64,000 bases of DNA, from contig NZ_SJOM01000007.1 of NCBI RefSeq assembly GCF_004762045.1, positions 737,432 to 801,431 on the forward strand, in the 5' to 3' direction. The stretch's first letter is position 1; each line of letters begins with the position of its first letter. Below the pieces are notes generated by a model. The model searched no databases. It worked only from the letters and a program-made list of their open reading frames with translations, and was not told the origin of the DNA. Below, in pieces: positions 54,173 to 63,280 of this stretch. This DNA comes from Mycobacterium sp. DL99. GTDB lineage: Bacteria > Actinomycetota > Actinomycetes > Mycobacteriales > Mycobacteriaceae. The position numbers and the translations under genes were made by a program.

Positions 54173-54796
54173 TTACAGTCCGCGACGGGCGGCGCGCAGC
54201 GCGGCGACGGCATCGTCGTCGCCCGCGAACGTCACGCGGGCCGGCTCTCGGCCCGCGGCGAACAACAGCAGCTCGCCCGGCTCCCCGGTCACCGTCACCG
54301 CCGGACCGGCGCCGACGGTGGCCAGCGTCTTGCCCGCGGGGGTGGTCAATGCCACCCGGGCCGGGGATCTGCCCATCGACATCCGGGCCATCGCGGCGAT
54401 CCCGCGCGACAGCGCGGATACCGTCGCACTGTCGAGATCCCTTGGCTCCCAGTTTGGTTGGGCCCGGCGCACATCCTCGTTGTGAATGAACATCTCGGCC
54501 ACATTGACCAACGGGTCCAACAGCTTGAACGGGGAGTACAGCGGAGGGCCCGCAGCGATCTGGTCCACCAGGTCGCCCCATTCGGTGCTTTCGGTGACCT
54601 TCTGCTGCACGCGCTCGGTGTAGCCCGCGAGCTGAGGCACCAGGATGCCGGGGGCGGCGTCGAGTCGACGCTCGCGCACGACGAGATGGGCGGCCAGGTC
54701 ACGGGCAGTCCAGCCCTCACAGAGGGTGGGCGCATCAGGGCCCGCGGCGCGCATGGACTCGACCAGGGCGGCACGCTCCCGCTGAGCGATAGTCAT
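54173..54796 (-). CDS. TIGR03085-family DinB-like metal-binding protein
   Basis: 207 residues. The N-terminal helix bundle has LCEGWTARDLAAHLVVRERRLD and NVAEMFIHNEDVRRA, with histidines in the metal-ligand positions of the DinB/MDMPI superfamily. The C-terminal region is a small alpha/beta domain. The reaction is not known; mycothiol dependence has been proposed for the superfamily. It lies 19 bp after the lipoprotein gene on the same strand. Confidence 0.85.
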   Translation of the reverse strand: MTIAQRERAALVESMRAAGPDAPTLCEGWTARDLAAHLVVRERRLDAAPGILVPQLAGYTERVQQKVTESTEWGDLVDQIAAGPPLYSPFKLLDPLVNVAEMFIHNEDVRRAQPNWEPRDLDSATVSALSRGIAAMARMSMGRSPARVALTTPAGKTLATVGAGPAVTVTGEPGELLLFAAGREPARVTFAGDDDAVAALRAARRGL

Positions 54797-54814
54797 TGAC
54801 CAACTCTAGAAGCT

Positions 54815-55360
54815 CTAGAAGGTTTTCACCCCTTCGACAGCGACGACCATTCCGTGCCCGCTGCGGTCATTGCTGATGCGGGTACCGTCCTCGCGCGCAT
54901 CGATGGTCCAGCCCACCGCGCTGTACGTGCGGTAGTCGAGGGTGACCACCGGAATGTCACCGAGGTTGCCCACTACCCACTTGATCTGGCCATCCGGGGT
55001 GAGCCTGATGCCGTTCGCGTGCTCGCCGTCGATCACCGGTGCATTGGTGAAGTCCGATTCGCAGCCGACATCCTGCTTGGACAGCTGGCAGCGGGTCCGC
55101 CCCGATTTGGTCTCGATGAAGACGTACCCGTTCTCCGGCTGCAGCGGGGTGGCGCCGGACGGCGCATGGGAGCTGCTGGGCGGGGCCGCGGCGGTGGTGC
55201 TCGGCGAGGGCCGCGCGGTCGGGAAACTGGGCTCGGTCGGTGATTGCGGGCTGGTGCTCGGGGTGCCTTCGATACTCGATTGGCAGCCCGACAACAGCAC
55301 ACCCACAGCCAGCAGGGCGCCCACCGGTTGCCACGCCTTCACCGCGCCAAGGCTACGCAT
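54815..55360 (-). CDS. Lipoprotein, LpqJ-like
   Basis: 181 residues. The signal peptide ends in the lipobox LLSGC, so the protein should be lipid-anchored outside the membrane. A Ser/Thr/Pro linker (about residues 28-72) leads to a C-terminal domain of 110 residues with two cysteines (RTRCQLSK, VGCESDF) and SNDRSGHGMVVAVEGV at the end. Size and position downstream of the ini locus fit M. tuberculosis LpqJ (Rv0344c), though several genes now intervene, so orthology is tentative. It precedes the TIGR03085 gene by 18 bp. Confidence 0.8.
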   Translation of the reverse strand: MRSLGAVKAWQPVGALLAVGVLLSGCQSSIEGTPSTSPQSPTEPSFPTARPSPSTTAAAPPSSSHAPSGATPLQPENGYVFIETKSGRTRCQLSKQDVGCESDFTNAPVIDGEHANGIRLTPDGQIKWVVGNLGDIPVVTLDYRTYSAVGWTIDAREDGTRISNDRSGHGMVVAVEGVKTF

Positions 55361-55379
55361 CGCCCGTAATCAGGGCGGG

Positions 55380-56111
55380 TTATGACGCGCCGAAAAACCC
55401 TGTGTAACCGTCGGCCAGCGCGCGCAGCTGCCCGGCCCCGTCGCCGTGGTACGACGCGCCGTGCATGATCGCCAAGGTGGTGGGGTTCAGCTCGGCGAGC
55501 TGGGCCAAAGTGGGCATCAGATTCGTGGTCAGGCCGGTGGCCTGGAACAGCGCCTCGGCTTCCAATGCCGGTGCCACACAATCAGACTCGGTGAGGGCCG
55601 GACACTGGCCGGTGTGGGTGAACAGGTCGCCGGCGAGCAGCGTCGACGTCGCCTCGTCGAACCACAGCCCGGCTTCCCAATTGTGCGGCACGTGCGGTGT
55701 GGCGATGAAGCGCAGGCGGTGTCCGCCGACGTCGTGCGGGGTCTCCGCGGGCGCGGTGACGGGAGGACGGTCGCACATGTCGTTCAGCGACAACATGATG
55801 GCCAGCGGTCCGTGGATCACCTCGGCATGCGGTGCGGCCGCCAGGAACTGGTTGACCGCGCCACACTCGTCGGCTTCCAGGTGCCCGAACGAGATCCAGC
55901 GCAGCCGGGCCAGCGGCAGGACCCGATCGATGGCAGCGGAGACCTGCGGGAACAGGAACCGCTGACCGGTATGGAACAGGAACGGTTCGTCTCCGGTCAG
56001 CAGGAACTGGTTGAAGGTGAAGCCGTGCTCGGTGATCCCGGGTATCCAGGTGGACAGCCGGTAGATGTCCGGGGCGATCTCGTCGACACGGGTTTCCAGG
56101 TCGGAGGCCAT
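55380..56111 (-). CDS. Metallo-beta-lactamase-fold protein with diiron (ODP-type) motif
   Basis: 243 residues. Instead of HxHxDH it has FGHLEADEC (H77, E79, D81), the H-x-E-x-D pattern of flavodiiron/ODP-type enzymes. Further ligands fit: H in FIATPHVPHNW, D in LLAGDLF and H in IMHGASYHG. This points to a diiron oxygen- or NO-related oxidoreductase domain, but no flavodoxin domain is present, so an electron partner would be needed. ATG 56111 begins MASDLETRVDEIAPDIYRLS. It precedes the lipoprotein gene by 19 bp. Confidence 0.8.
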   Translation of the reverse strand: MASDLETRVDEIAPDIYRLSTWIPGITEHGFTFNQFLLTGDEPFLFHTGQRFLFPQVSAAIDRVLPLARLRWISFGHLEADECGAVNQFLAAAPHAEVIHGPLAIMLSLNDMCDRPPVTAPAETPHDVGGHRLRFIATPHVPHNWEAGLWFDEATSTLLAGDLFTHTGQCPALTESDCVAPALEAEALFQATGLTTNLMPTLAQLAELNPTTLAIMHGASYHGDGAGQLRALADGYTGFFGAS

Positions 56112-56182
56112 GACTCCATGGTCCGCCTCCGGGGAACCTGAAGTCTTGGGATTTTCCCAGCCGCGTCCCCTACCGTCGTCGC

Positions 56183-56962
56183 GTGCCCGGAAAAGCCCTC
56201 GATGCGTTTCTGGACTCCCCGCTGTCCGGAATCGTGCCGTGGGCTCTGATGGCGATCCTTGCCGGTCCCGGCCGCTACGAGATCGCCGTGTGGGGTGCGC
56301 TCGGATTCTCGCTGCTGGTGCTGGCACTGGACCGTCGCCGCAACATTCCGGTGCACGTGCTCGAGATGCTCGGCGTGGCCTTCTTCGTGGTGCTGGCCGT
56401 CGTCGGCCTGGTGGCCTCCAGAGGGCAGAAGACGTGGCTGGAGATGTGGTCGGGGGAGATCACGAACGCCTCGTTGGCGATTTTCGCCCTGGTCAGCCTG
56501 ATGATCGGCCGGCCGTACACGACGGCGTACGCGCGCGACGTCACCCCGCCGGACCATTGGGACACGCCGCTGTTCAAGCGCACCAACATGGTGGTGACCG
56601 CCGTGTGGGCGGCGGCATTCGGCTTCTCGGCCTCGGTCGGCTTCCTCGGCGATGTGGTCTACGGCAGCACCGACAACTTCTGGACCGGGTGGATTCTTCA
56701 GCTGGCCGCGCTGTTCTTCGCGGTGGCCGTCACCGAGTTCTATCCCGAGTACGCCCGCGCCAAGGACGCTGCGCACACCCACCATCCGGTGCCGTCATGG
56801 TCGCAGGTGTTCGAGTGGCTGCCGCCGTTCGTCCTGGCCACCGGCGTCGCCGGGTGGCTGCTGGCGACGGTCAGCAGCGGGGTGGCCTCTGACCTGGTGG
56901 TGGTCGGCGCGTTCGGGACGGCACTGCTGCGGTTGCGTGACCAGCGGGCTCGGGCACTGTAG
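56183..56962 (+). CDS. Polytopic membrane protein of unknown function
   Basis: 259 residues with about seven hydrophobic helices (IVPWALMAILAG; ALGFSLLVLAL; LGVAFFVVLAVVGLVA; ASLAIFALVSLMIG; and others). A soluble loop has YARDVTPPDHWDTPLFKRTN. Start is GTG 56183. It diverges from the ODP-type gene with 71 bp between and converges on the lipase-like gene. No family with known function recognised; similar proteins are widespread in mycobacteria. Confidence 0.72.
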   Translation: MPGKALDAFLDSPLSGIVPWALMAILAGPGRYEIAVWGALGFSLLVLALDRRRNIPVHVLEMLGVAFFVVLAVVGLVASRGQKTWLEMWSGEITNASLAIFALVSLMIGRPYTTAYARDVTPPDHWDTPLFKRTNMVVTAVWAAAFGFSASVGFLGDVVYGSTDNFWTGWILQLAALFFAVAVTEFYPEYARAKDAAHTHHPVPSWSQVFEWLPPFVLATGVAGWLLATVSSGVASDLVVVGAFGTALLRLRDQRARAL

Positions 56963-56969
56963 GTAGGTG

Positions 56970-58112
56970 TCAGCGTGGACAGGTGCTGACCGTTTTCCCG
57001 GCCATCACGGTGTTCACAAAGTCCTGTACGTCCGGTAGTGAGGCGCCGATGACGCCACGGTGGTCCTGGCCGGCATACACCCGGTAGTCGACTGCGACGT
57101 CCTTGTCGCACAGGGCTTTTGCCAGTGCGTCGACACCAGGTTGGGTAACCGCGGTGTCGGCGGTGCCCTGCCCGATCAAGACCGGTACCCCCGGGCTGAG
57201 GCGGGTCGGATCTTGGCGGCCGAGGTAGTCCTGCAGCGGGGTCACATTCGCATCCGCCGCGAAGACCTGTGCCGACGGCACCGGTGCGACGGCGCGGATC
57301 TGACCGATGCACGCAGTGCGGGCCGCGGTCAACAAGGGCTGCGCTTGCGGTGTGAAGATCTCATCCGGCTCGATGGCCGGATCGACCACGGCGGCGCCGA
57401 GTACCAGCAGTGGTAGGAAAGCTTGTGTTCCAACGGCTTCCGGACTTCCGGAGCGTGCAAAGTCGACTGCCTGGCTCATCCCCACCCCGCCGGGTGCGAG
57501 TGCCGCCGCGCCTTTCAGATCGAGTTCGGGTGCGCGCTGCCCACCATCCTGCGCGGTGAACAGCGCGGCCTGCCCGCCCTGGCTGTGGCCGATGGCAACC
57601 CAGTCCGTGCCGATGCCGGAGTTCAGTTCGCGGGCCGCCCGCACGATGTCGGTGACGGTGTTCGCCTCGCTGGTGCCGTCGACGTAGGGATGCCCGCCGG
57701 GGGTGCCCAGCCCCTGGTAGTCGGTTTGGACGACGGCGTAGCCGCGCGCCACCCAGGTGTCGAGCATCGTGGTCACCGGTCCGAGGTAGTCGTGGGCCAG
57801 ACCGTCGGGCGTATCGACCGAGGGGGCGCAGGTGTCGGCGTAGCCGGTGGTGCCGTGGGCCCAGGAGATCACCGGCCAGCCGCCCTCGGGCGGCGGCGAC
57901 TTCGGGACGGCCACGGTGCCTGACACCACGATGGGTTGGCCGTGCGCATCGTCGGAGACGTAGGTGATCAACCGGGTCTCACCGCTGGGCAGCGCGGCGG
58001 TGGTGGTCAGCGGCCGTGCGGTGAGTAACTGCCCGGGATGCAGCCCGGGTTGGGTGGCTGTCGTACAGCCGGTGAGCGCGGCCGCAGCGGCTAGTAGGCG
58101 ATTTCTGGTCAT
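56970..58112 (-). CDS. Secreted lipase/esterase-like alpha/beta hydrolase, lipoprotein
   Basis: 380 residues. The N-terminus ends in LTGC, a lipobox. The nucleophile elbow is GHSQGG; WAHGTTGYAD is the oxyanion region of the secretory lipase (LIP) family; a catalytic Asp lies near GQGTADTAV and a His in AGQDHRG. The protein should hydrolyse lipid or ester substrates at the cell surface. I use ATG 58112; ATG 58121 is also possible. It lies 62 bp after the ABC substrate-binding gene on the same strand. Confidence 0.85.
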   Translation of the reverse strand: MTRNRLLAAAAALTGCTTATQPGLHPGQLLTARPLTTTAALPSGETRLITYVSDDAHGQPIVVSGTVAVPKSPPPEGGWPVISWAHGTTGYADTCAPSVDTPDGLAHDYLGPVTTMLDTWVARGYAVVQTDYQGLGTPGGHPYVDGTSEANTVTDIVRAARELNSGIGTDWVAIGHSQGGQAALFTAQDGGQRAPELDLKGAAALAPGGVGMSQAVDFARSGSPEAVGTQAFLPLLVLGAAVVDPAIEPDEIFTPQAQPLLTAARTACIGQIRAVAPVPSAQVFAADANVTPLQDYLGRQDPTRLSPGVPVLIGQGTADTAVTQPGVDALAKALCDKDVAVDYRVYAGQDHRGVIGASLPDVQDFVNTVMAGKTVSTCPR

Positions 58113-58174
58113 GGCTGCCATTGTGTCGACCGCTGCACTACCGGAAGGCGGTGTTTCCGTCATCGGCTCCGTGC

Positions 58175-59143
58175 CTACGGGGCCGACTGCGGCAGGAACT
58201 GGTTGTCGAGGAACTTTGCGTAGTCGGGCAGTTGCGTGCCCGGGTCGATGGACTTCTGCGTCTTGGCCCACGCGCCCAGTTCGGCCAGCTTGGCGGCCAG
58301 GTCCGGCTTCAGCTGAAGGGTGAAGTCGAACTCGTCGAGCACGGTGCCCAACAGTTCGGGGTCCAGCTGGGTGGCCTTGGCGACGGCGTCGGTGGCGGCC
58401 TTGTCGTGCTGGGACAGGGCAGTGCCGGCGTCACCGAGTGCGGCGAGGAAGGCGGTGATCGCCGTGCCCTTGGTCGAGACGGCCGATTCGGTGGCGACGA
58501 ACAGGCTGTGCTGGTTGTAGGTTCCGCCGGTCAGCGCCACGGCGTCGTCGCCGAGGGCCTTGATGGTCTGCGCCTGGTAGGGCTGGAAGATCGACACGGC
58601 GTCGACATTGCGCCGGGTGGCGGCGGTGACGATCGCCGACGGCGCGACCTGGACCAGCTCGGCCTTGATGTTGTTCTGCGCCAAGGCGTTCGACACGAAG
58701 TAGGCAGCACTCGTGCCCAGCGGAGTGCCGATCGACTTGCCGGCCAGATCCGCGACGGTGTTGATGCCCGCGCTGCGCCGGGCGACGATACGCGAGCCTT
58801 CCCAGCGGGAACCGTCGGCGATCACCCGCAAGGTGGGGGTGCGGGTCAGCGCGGCCGAGGTCGGCACATCGGCCGCGGTGGTGATGTCGACCTGACCGGC
58901 GGCCGCGGCCTGCAGTGCCTCCACGCCGGACTGGAAGTTCACCACCTTGACGTTCACGTTGTGCTTGCCGAACAGGCCGGTGTCGGCGGCGACGGGGATC
59001 TGTGCCCAGGACGGGTCGACGACGAATCCGACGGTCAGCTGATCGGCGTTCGCGGTACCCGAGTCGGTGCACGCGGTGGCTGCCACAGTGAGTGCGGCAG
59101 CGGCAACTGCTGCGGCGACGATACGCCGAAGAGGAGTCTTCAC
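58175..59143 (-). CDS. ABC importer substrate-binding lipoprotein (SsuA/TauA/NMT1-like)
   Basis: 322 residues. A lipoprotein signal ends AATAC. The body is of the nitrate/sulfonate/taurine-binding type (LTVGFVVDPSWAQIPVA, GVEALQAAAAGQVDITTAADVP, GKSIGTPLGTSAAYFV, DAVSIFQPYQAQ). Start is GTG 59143 with AAGGA nine bases upstream. With the ATPase and permease it makes a complete importer. The arylsulfotransferase in the same operon suggests an aromatic or alkyl sulfur compound as ligand, but this cannot be read from the sequence. Confidence 0.88.
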   Translation of the reverse strand: MKTPLRRIVAAAVAAAALTVAATACTDSGTANADQLTVGFVVDPSWAQIPVAADTGLFGKHNVNVKVVNFQSGVEALQAAAAGQVDITTAADVPTSAALTRTPTLRVIADGSRWEGSRIVARRSAGINTVADLAGKSIGTPLGTSAAYFVSNALAQNNIKAELVQVAPSAIVTAATRRNVDAVSIFQPYQAQTIKALGDDAVALTGGTYNQHSLFVATESAVSTKGTAITAFLAALGDAGTALSQHDKAATDAVAKATQLDPELLGTVLDEFDFTLQLKPDLAAKLAELGAWAKTQKSIDPGTQLPDYAKFLDNQFLPQSAP

Positions 59144-59172
59144 GGTATGGGTTCCTTTGTGGGGGTGGGGGA

Positions 59173-59931
59173 TCAGTGGACGGCGTGGTCGATACCGAGC
59201 TGGTGGTGCAGGGTCTTGCGGATCTCGCTGTAGCCGGGTTGATCTGCCAGCGCGTCGGCCGGCCGGGGGCGACTCAACGGGTTGGTGATCTGATCGGCGA
59301 TCTGCCCGTCGCGCAGCACGCTGACGGTGTCGCCGAGCCGGATCGCCTCGTCGATGTCGTGCGTGACGAAGACGATCGTGCGGTTCAACCGCGTCCACAG
59401 ATCGATCAGCAGATCCTGCATGCGCAGCCGGGTGAGTGCATCGAGCGCTGCGAACGGTTCGTCCATCAGCATCACCGTCGGCTCCCCGGCCAGCACGCGG
59501 GCGATGCTGACCCGTTGCCGCATACCGCCGGACAGCTCACCGGGGCGCTGGGTGGCCACCTCGTCCCGCAGGCCCACCAAGTCCAGCAGTTCGTGAATCT
59601 TGTCCCGGCGCTCAGGTTTTGACAGCCGCCGGGCGGTCAGGGCGAAGTCGATGTTGTCGGCGACCGACATCCACGGGAACAGCACATCGCGTTGGAAGGC
59701 GACGCCGCGCCGGGGATGCGGTGCGGTGACCGCCTCGTCACTGTCGGTCACCGATCCTGCGGTCGCGGTGATGAGCCCGGCCAGACAGTGCAGCAGTGTC
59801 GATTTGCCGCTGCCCGAGGCGCCGACGAGGACGGAGAACGACCCGTCGGGAATGGTCAGGGAAATGCCCTTGAGCGTCGGCTCCTGCTTGCCGGGGAACT
59901 GCACCACGAGGTCGTGGGTCTGGATGGCCAT
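59173..59931 (-). CDS. ABC importer ATPase (SsuB/TauB-like)
   Basis: 252 residues. Walker A GASGSGKST, Q-loop AFQRDVLFPWM, signature LSGGMRQR, Walker B VMLMDEPFAALD and switch His FVTHDIDEA are all intact. The ATG overlaps the permease stop (TGATG), so translation is coupled. It powers the importer with the proteins encoded on either side. Confidence 0.95.
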   Translation of the reverse strand: MAIQTHDLVVQFPGKQEPTLKGISLTIPDGSFSVLVGASGSGKSTLLHCLAGLITATAGSVTDSDEAVTAPHPRRGVAFQRDVLFPWMSVADNIDFALTARRLSKPERRDKIHELLDLVGLRDEVATQRPGELSGGMRQRVSIARVLAGEPTVMLMDEPFAALDALTRLRMQDLLIDLWTRLNRTIVFVTHDIDEAIRLGDTVSVLRDGQIADQITNPLSRPRPADALADQPGYSEIRKTLHHQLGIDHAVH

Positions 59932-60770
59932 CAGCGCTCCTCTTGAGCCCAACGGGTGAACGGGGACGTGACCGAGGCGACCAGCAGGTCGCACAGCGCG
60001 CCGACGATGCCAAGGATGATCAGGCAGAAGATCAGCCGGTCGGCCTGGGAGAAGAGCTGCGCCTGGGAGATCCGGTACCCGATACCCGCGGTGGTGCCGG
60101 TCATCTCGGCCACCACGATGAGCACGAAGGCCATCGCAGCCCCCACCCGCAGACCCGATGCGATGTCGGGGGCGGCTTCGGGCAGCACCACCTTGGACAA
60201 CGTCTGCCAGCGGCCGGCACCCAGACACCGGGCAGCCTTCAGATAGTCGACCGGTGTGCTCGCCAAACCAGAGTGGCTGTTGATCCACACCGGGACGAAG
60301 ACGCCGAGTGCTATCACCAGCAGCTTGCTGTTCTCGCCGAGCCCGAACCACAGGATCGCCAAGGGGACAAGGCCGATCGTCGGGATCGGCGAGAACACCC
60401 GGAGCACAGGTTGCAGCAGGTTGCGCCCCGGCTTGGTGGTCGCGGTGAACACCGCGACGACGATCCCGGCGGCGGCACCGATCGCGAAACCGACTGCCGC
60501 CCTGCGCAAACTGGCGACGATGTCGTCGGCCAGCAGGCCCTCGGTCCACAGGGTCTGCCCGGCTGCGAGGATCTCGGGCACGCTCGGGAACAGCTGCCGC
60601 GGGAACCGTCCGGTCGCCACGATCAGCGACCACAACGCCGCGGCGATCCCAAGGCCGGCGACCGTCCAACCCAGGACACCCAACCGCGCGAACGCCGACC
60701 GCACCCGGGCCGGGCCCGGGTATCGGCGCGCGCTCGCGGCCGGTGCCCGGACCGCCAAACCGGCTGTCAT
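59931..60770 (-). CDS. ABC importer permease (SsuC/TauC-like)
   Basis: 279 residues with about six membrane helices and the EAA loop YLKAARCLGAGRWQTLSKVVLPEAAPDI, typical of sulfonate/taurine/nitrate permeases. Its start overlaps the arylsulfotransferase stop (ATGA) and its stop overlaps the ATPase start, so the operon is tightly coupled. Confidence 0.93.
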   Translation of the reverse strand: MTAGLAVRAPAASARRYPGPARVRSAFARLGVLGWTVAGLGIAAALWSLIVATGRFPRQLFPSVPEILAAGQTLWTEGLLADDIVASLRRAAVGFAIGAAAGIVVAVFTATTKPGRNLLQPVLRVFSPIPTIGLVPLAILWFGLGENSKLLVIALGVFVPVWINSHSGLASTPVDYLKAARCLGAGRWQTLSKVVLPEAAPDIASGLRVGAAMAFVLIVVAEMTGTTAGIGYRISQAQLFSQADRLIFCLIILGIVGALCDLLVASVTSPFTRWAQEER

Positions 60771-62092
60771 GGATGGCTTCCCGCTTCGGTGCCTACTGCG
60801 CGCAGCGGTTCGCGCGAGGTACCCGCGGGCACCCAGTCGAACGGCACGGCCTGCGACCGGTACACCAGCGCGGTCTGGGTGAGCCGGTCGACCCCGGGCA
60901 CCCTGGTCTGCTTGACCTCGGGCTCACCGGCCACGCCGTAGCCCTGGTACGGGCTGTGGTACTCCCACACCACATCGCCGTCGGGCGTGACCTGGAACAG
61001 CCGCCCCTGCATCCCTTCGGTGATCAAGGTGTTGCCGTTGGGAAGCCGCTGGGCATTGCTGACGAACGAACTGAAGAAGGTCCAGGACGGCAGACCCGAG
61101 TCTTCAGCGGTGTATTGCCACACGATTTCCTTGGTGACGGGGTCGATTTCGAGAATTCTGGATCCGGCGTAGATACCCAGCGATGCGGCCGGGTACCCGG
61201 CGCCGCCCTGGTTGTCGAACACCAGGATGTTGCCTTCCCCGGGAAGGCCCGCGGCGATCATGTGCGGGTTGTGCTGCCCGGAGGTCTGATCGACCGGACG
61301 TGGGACCTTGTGCACGTTGATCCGCTGGTGCTGGGCGCCGGGCTCGGCGTCGTAGTAGGGCCCCAGCTGCCAGGCGATGGTTCCGGACGACTTGTCGATC
61401 AGCGCGATGATGTTGGCCTTGCGGAAGCTGATCAGGATGTTGTCGGGGTGGAAGACCGAGTCCGGATCGTCGATGTACCACCGGTTGGGTCCGAGGGGCT
61501 TGGCGCTGTTCATCTCCAGATAACCCCAGGGATCGTCGGGGTCGCGGGCGACGGTCTGGCGCAGGGCATCCCAACCCGCCTCGGAGAATCCGAACTCATC
61601 GAGGTGGTCCCCGGCCAGCCACTGCCAGACGATCTGGCCGTCGGGTGTGACCTCGTAGAGTCCCTGATCACCCACGGTGTGCTCGCCGAGAGCGGTTACC
61701 ACCCGGGGAACGGTGACCAGGATCAGGCGATTGCCGTTGGGCAGCAGCTCCCAGTCGTGGTTCTGCCGGGCCGCGCCACCAGGTGCCTGAGTGCCCCACT
61801 CCCAGACGACCTCGCCGTTCCAGTCGAGTTGGCCGACGGTGCCGTTGGCGTAGATGCCGCCACGAGCGTCTCCGCTGTCGGACAGTTGCACCCCGACGTC
61901 GCCGAGGCGCCCGCCGTTGAGCGCAGGGTCCAGAATGCGCGGTGGAACACCGGCATACGGCCACTCGTGCACCACGGTGCCGTTGAGGTTGATCACCCGG
62001 GTCGTTCCGTCGGCGCCGGTGAACAGGATGTAGCTGTCGTGGACAAGTTCGGGATCGAGGTAGCTGACTCCACTGGGACGTACGAATGCCAT
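60767..62092 (-). CDS. Arylsulfotransferase-family protein (ASST-like)
   Basis: 441 residues of a beta-propeller with repeated strands: NLNGTVVHEWPY, QNHDWELLPNGNRLIL, LYEVTPDGQIVWQW, VTKEIVWQYTAED and VTPDGDVVWEYHSPY. The recurring G-x-VVWEW/DG pattern marks the ASST family, which moves sulfate between phenolic compounds without PAPS. No signal peptide is seen, unlike periplasmic bacterial ASST, so it may act in the cytosol. ATG 62092 has GGTGGAG eight bases upstream; an in-frame GTG at 62101 lies too close to that site. First gene of the importer operon and divergent from the LacI regulator. Confidence 0.88.
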   Translation of the reverse strand: MAFVRPSGVSYLDPELVHDSYILFTGADGTTRVINLNGTVVHEWPYAGVPPRILDPALNGGRLGDVGVQLSDSGDARGGIYANGTVGQLDWNGEVVWEWGTQAPGGAARQNHDWELLPNGNRLILVTVPRVVTALGEHTVGDQGLYEVTPDGQIVWQWLAGDHLDEFGFSEAGWDALRQTVARDPDDPWGYLEMNSAKPLGPNRWYIDDPDSVFHPDNILISFRKANIIALIDKSSGTIAWQLGPYYDAEPGAQHQRINVHKVPRPVDQTSGQHNPHMIAAGLPGEGNILVFDNQGGAGYPAASLGIYAGSRILEIDPVTKEIVWQYTAEDSGLPSWTFFSSFVSNAQRLPNGNTLITEGMQGRLFQVTPDGDVVWEYHSPYQGYGVAGEPEVKQTRVPGVDRLTQTALVYRSQAVPFDWVPAGTSREPLRAVGTEAGSHP

Positions 62093-62146
62093 GTCAGTCA
62101 CTCCACCAACGTCCGGTTACAACCACGGGTCCTCCTCGTTACGGTT

Positions 62147-62158
62147 CTAATCGATTAG
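62147..62158. promoter_or_regulatory. LacI-type operator between the ASST operon and lacI-family gene
   Basis: CTAATCGATTAG is a perfect 12-bp palindrome with a central CG, the standard form of LacI-family operators. It lies in the divergent promoter region, 55 bp upstream of the ASST start and 93 bp upstream of the regulator start, so it could control both. Confidence 0.75.
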
Positions 62159-62250
62159 CGTGAGGCAAGCGAAGCGTGGGCGGAACCGTCACAATCGAGG
62201 TGATTGAAACTCTTTCGAGCGGTCATCGACGAGCGGAGGGTCCAGCCGTT

Positions 62251-63258
62251 GTGAGTGGGAAACGTCCGACACTGGCAGATGTGGCCAGCCGCGCCGGCAC
62301 CTCGACGGCGGTGGTGAGCTACGTGCTCAACAACGGTCCGCGTCCGGTGTCAGAATTATTGCGGGCCAAGGTGATCAGTGCGATCGACGAGCTGAACTAC
62401 CGGCCCGATGTGCGGGCCAGGGCGCTGCGCCGGTCGCGGCGATGGCGGCAGATCGGCCTGTTGGTCCCCGACCTCACGTTGCCTCTGTTCGGCGAGTTCG
62501 TGGGGCGGATCGAGATCGAAGCCCGGGCGCGCGACCATCTGACCTTGATCGGTAACACCGGTTACGACCCCGAGCGGGAACTTGAGTTCGCCGCCGCGTT
62601 CTCCGAGGTCGGTGTCGACGGACTGCTGGTGGTCGGTGCCGCGAACGCTCCGAAAACGGCGAATCTCTGTCGGCAGGAACGTATTCCGGTGGTGTGGATG
62701 CACAACATCCGCGGTGAGGTGGAAGCCGACATCGTCGGGGTTGATCACGTGAATGCCGGCGAACTCGTCACCCGGCACCTCCTGGATGTCCATGGTTGTC
62801 GTGACATCGCGTTCGTCGGCGGTTTCACCGAGGACGATGTCCAGCACGGTGACCGCGAAACCGTGCAACAACGGTTCGAGGGCGTCGCCTCCGCCGTGGG
62901 TCAGGATCTCCCGCTCATCCGGACCGATCTCACCCCTGCCGGCGCGTACGCCGCGGTCGGCGAGTTTCTGCGTCGCGCAGACCACGTCCCTCGCGCGTTT
63001 GTGGTGGGCACCTACGGACAGTCGGCCGCCACGATCCGGGCGATCAGCGATGCGGGACTGCGGGTGCCCGGCGACATCGGGGTGGTCGGTTTCGACGGCG
63101 GCGCCGTCGACTACGGGCAGTTGCGGCTCACCGCGGTGCAACAACCCGTCGATGCGTTGGCGCGCCAGGCGCTCGGCCTGTTGCTCGGGGATGCCCCGGT
63201 TGCCGGGGACGGCCTGGTGCCCACGCTGCGGGTGGGGGAGACCTGCGGGTGCGCGTGA
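62251..63258 (+). CDS. LacI-family transcriptional regulator
   Basis: 335 residues. The N-terminal HTH is PTLADVASRAGTSTAVVSYVLN, with the hinge helix ELNYRPDVRARAL. A periplasmic-binding-like ligand domain follows, ending GVVGFDGGAVDYGQLRLTAVQQP and CGCA. Start GTG 62251 with GGAGGG ten bases upstream; the in-frame ATG 62176 gives an extension before the HTH that the family lacks. Divergent to the ASST-ABC operon and beside a LacI-type palindrome, so it probably represses that operon until a ligand is sensed. Confidence 0.9.
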   Translation: MSGKRPTLADVASRAGTSTAVVSYVLNNGPRPVSELLRAKVISAIDELNYRPDVRARALRRSRRWRQIGLLVPDLTLPLFGEFVGRIEIEARARDHLTLIGNTGYDPERELEFAAAFSEVGVDGLLVVGAANAPKTANLCRQERIPVVWMHNIRGEVEADIVGVDHVNAGELVTRHLLDVHGCRDIAFVGGFTEDDVQHGDRETVQQRFEGVASAVGQDLPLIRTDLTPAGAYAAVGEFLRRADHVPRAFVVGTYGQSAATIRAISDAGLRVPGDIGVVGFDGGAVDYGQLRLTAVQQPVDALARQALGLLLGDAPVAGDGLVPTLRVGETCGCA

Positions 63259-63280
63259 GCTAGGCGGGTATTCCCCGACG

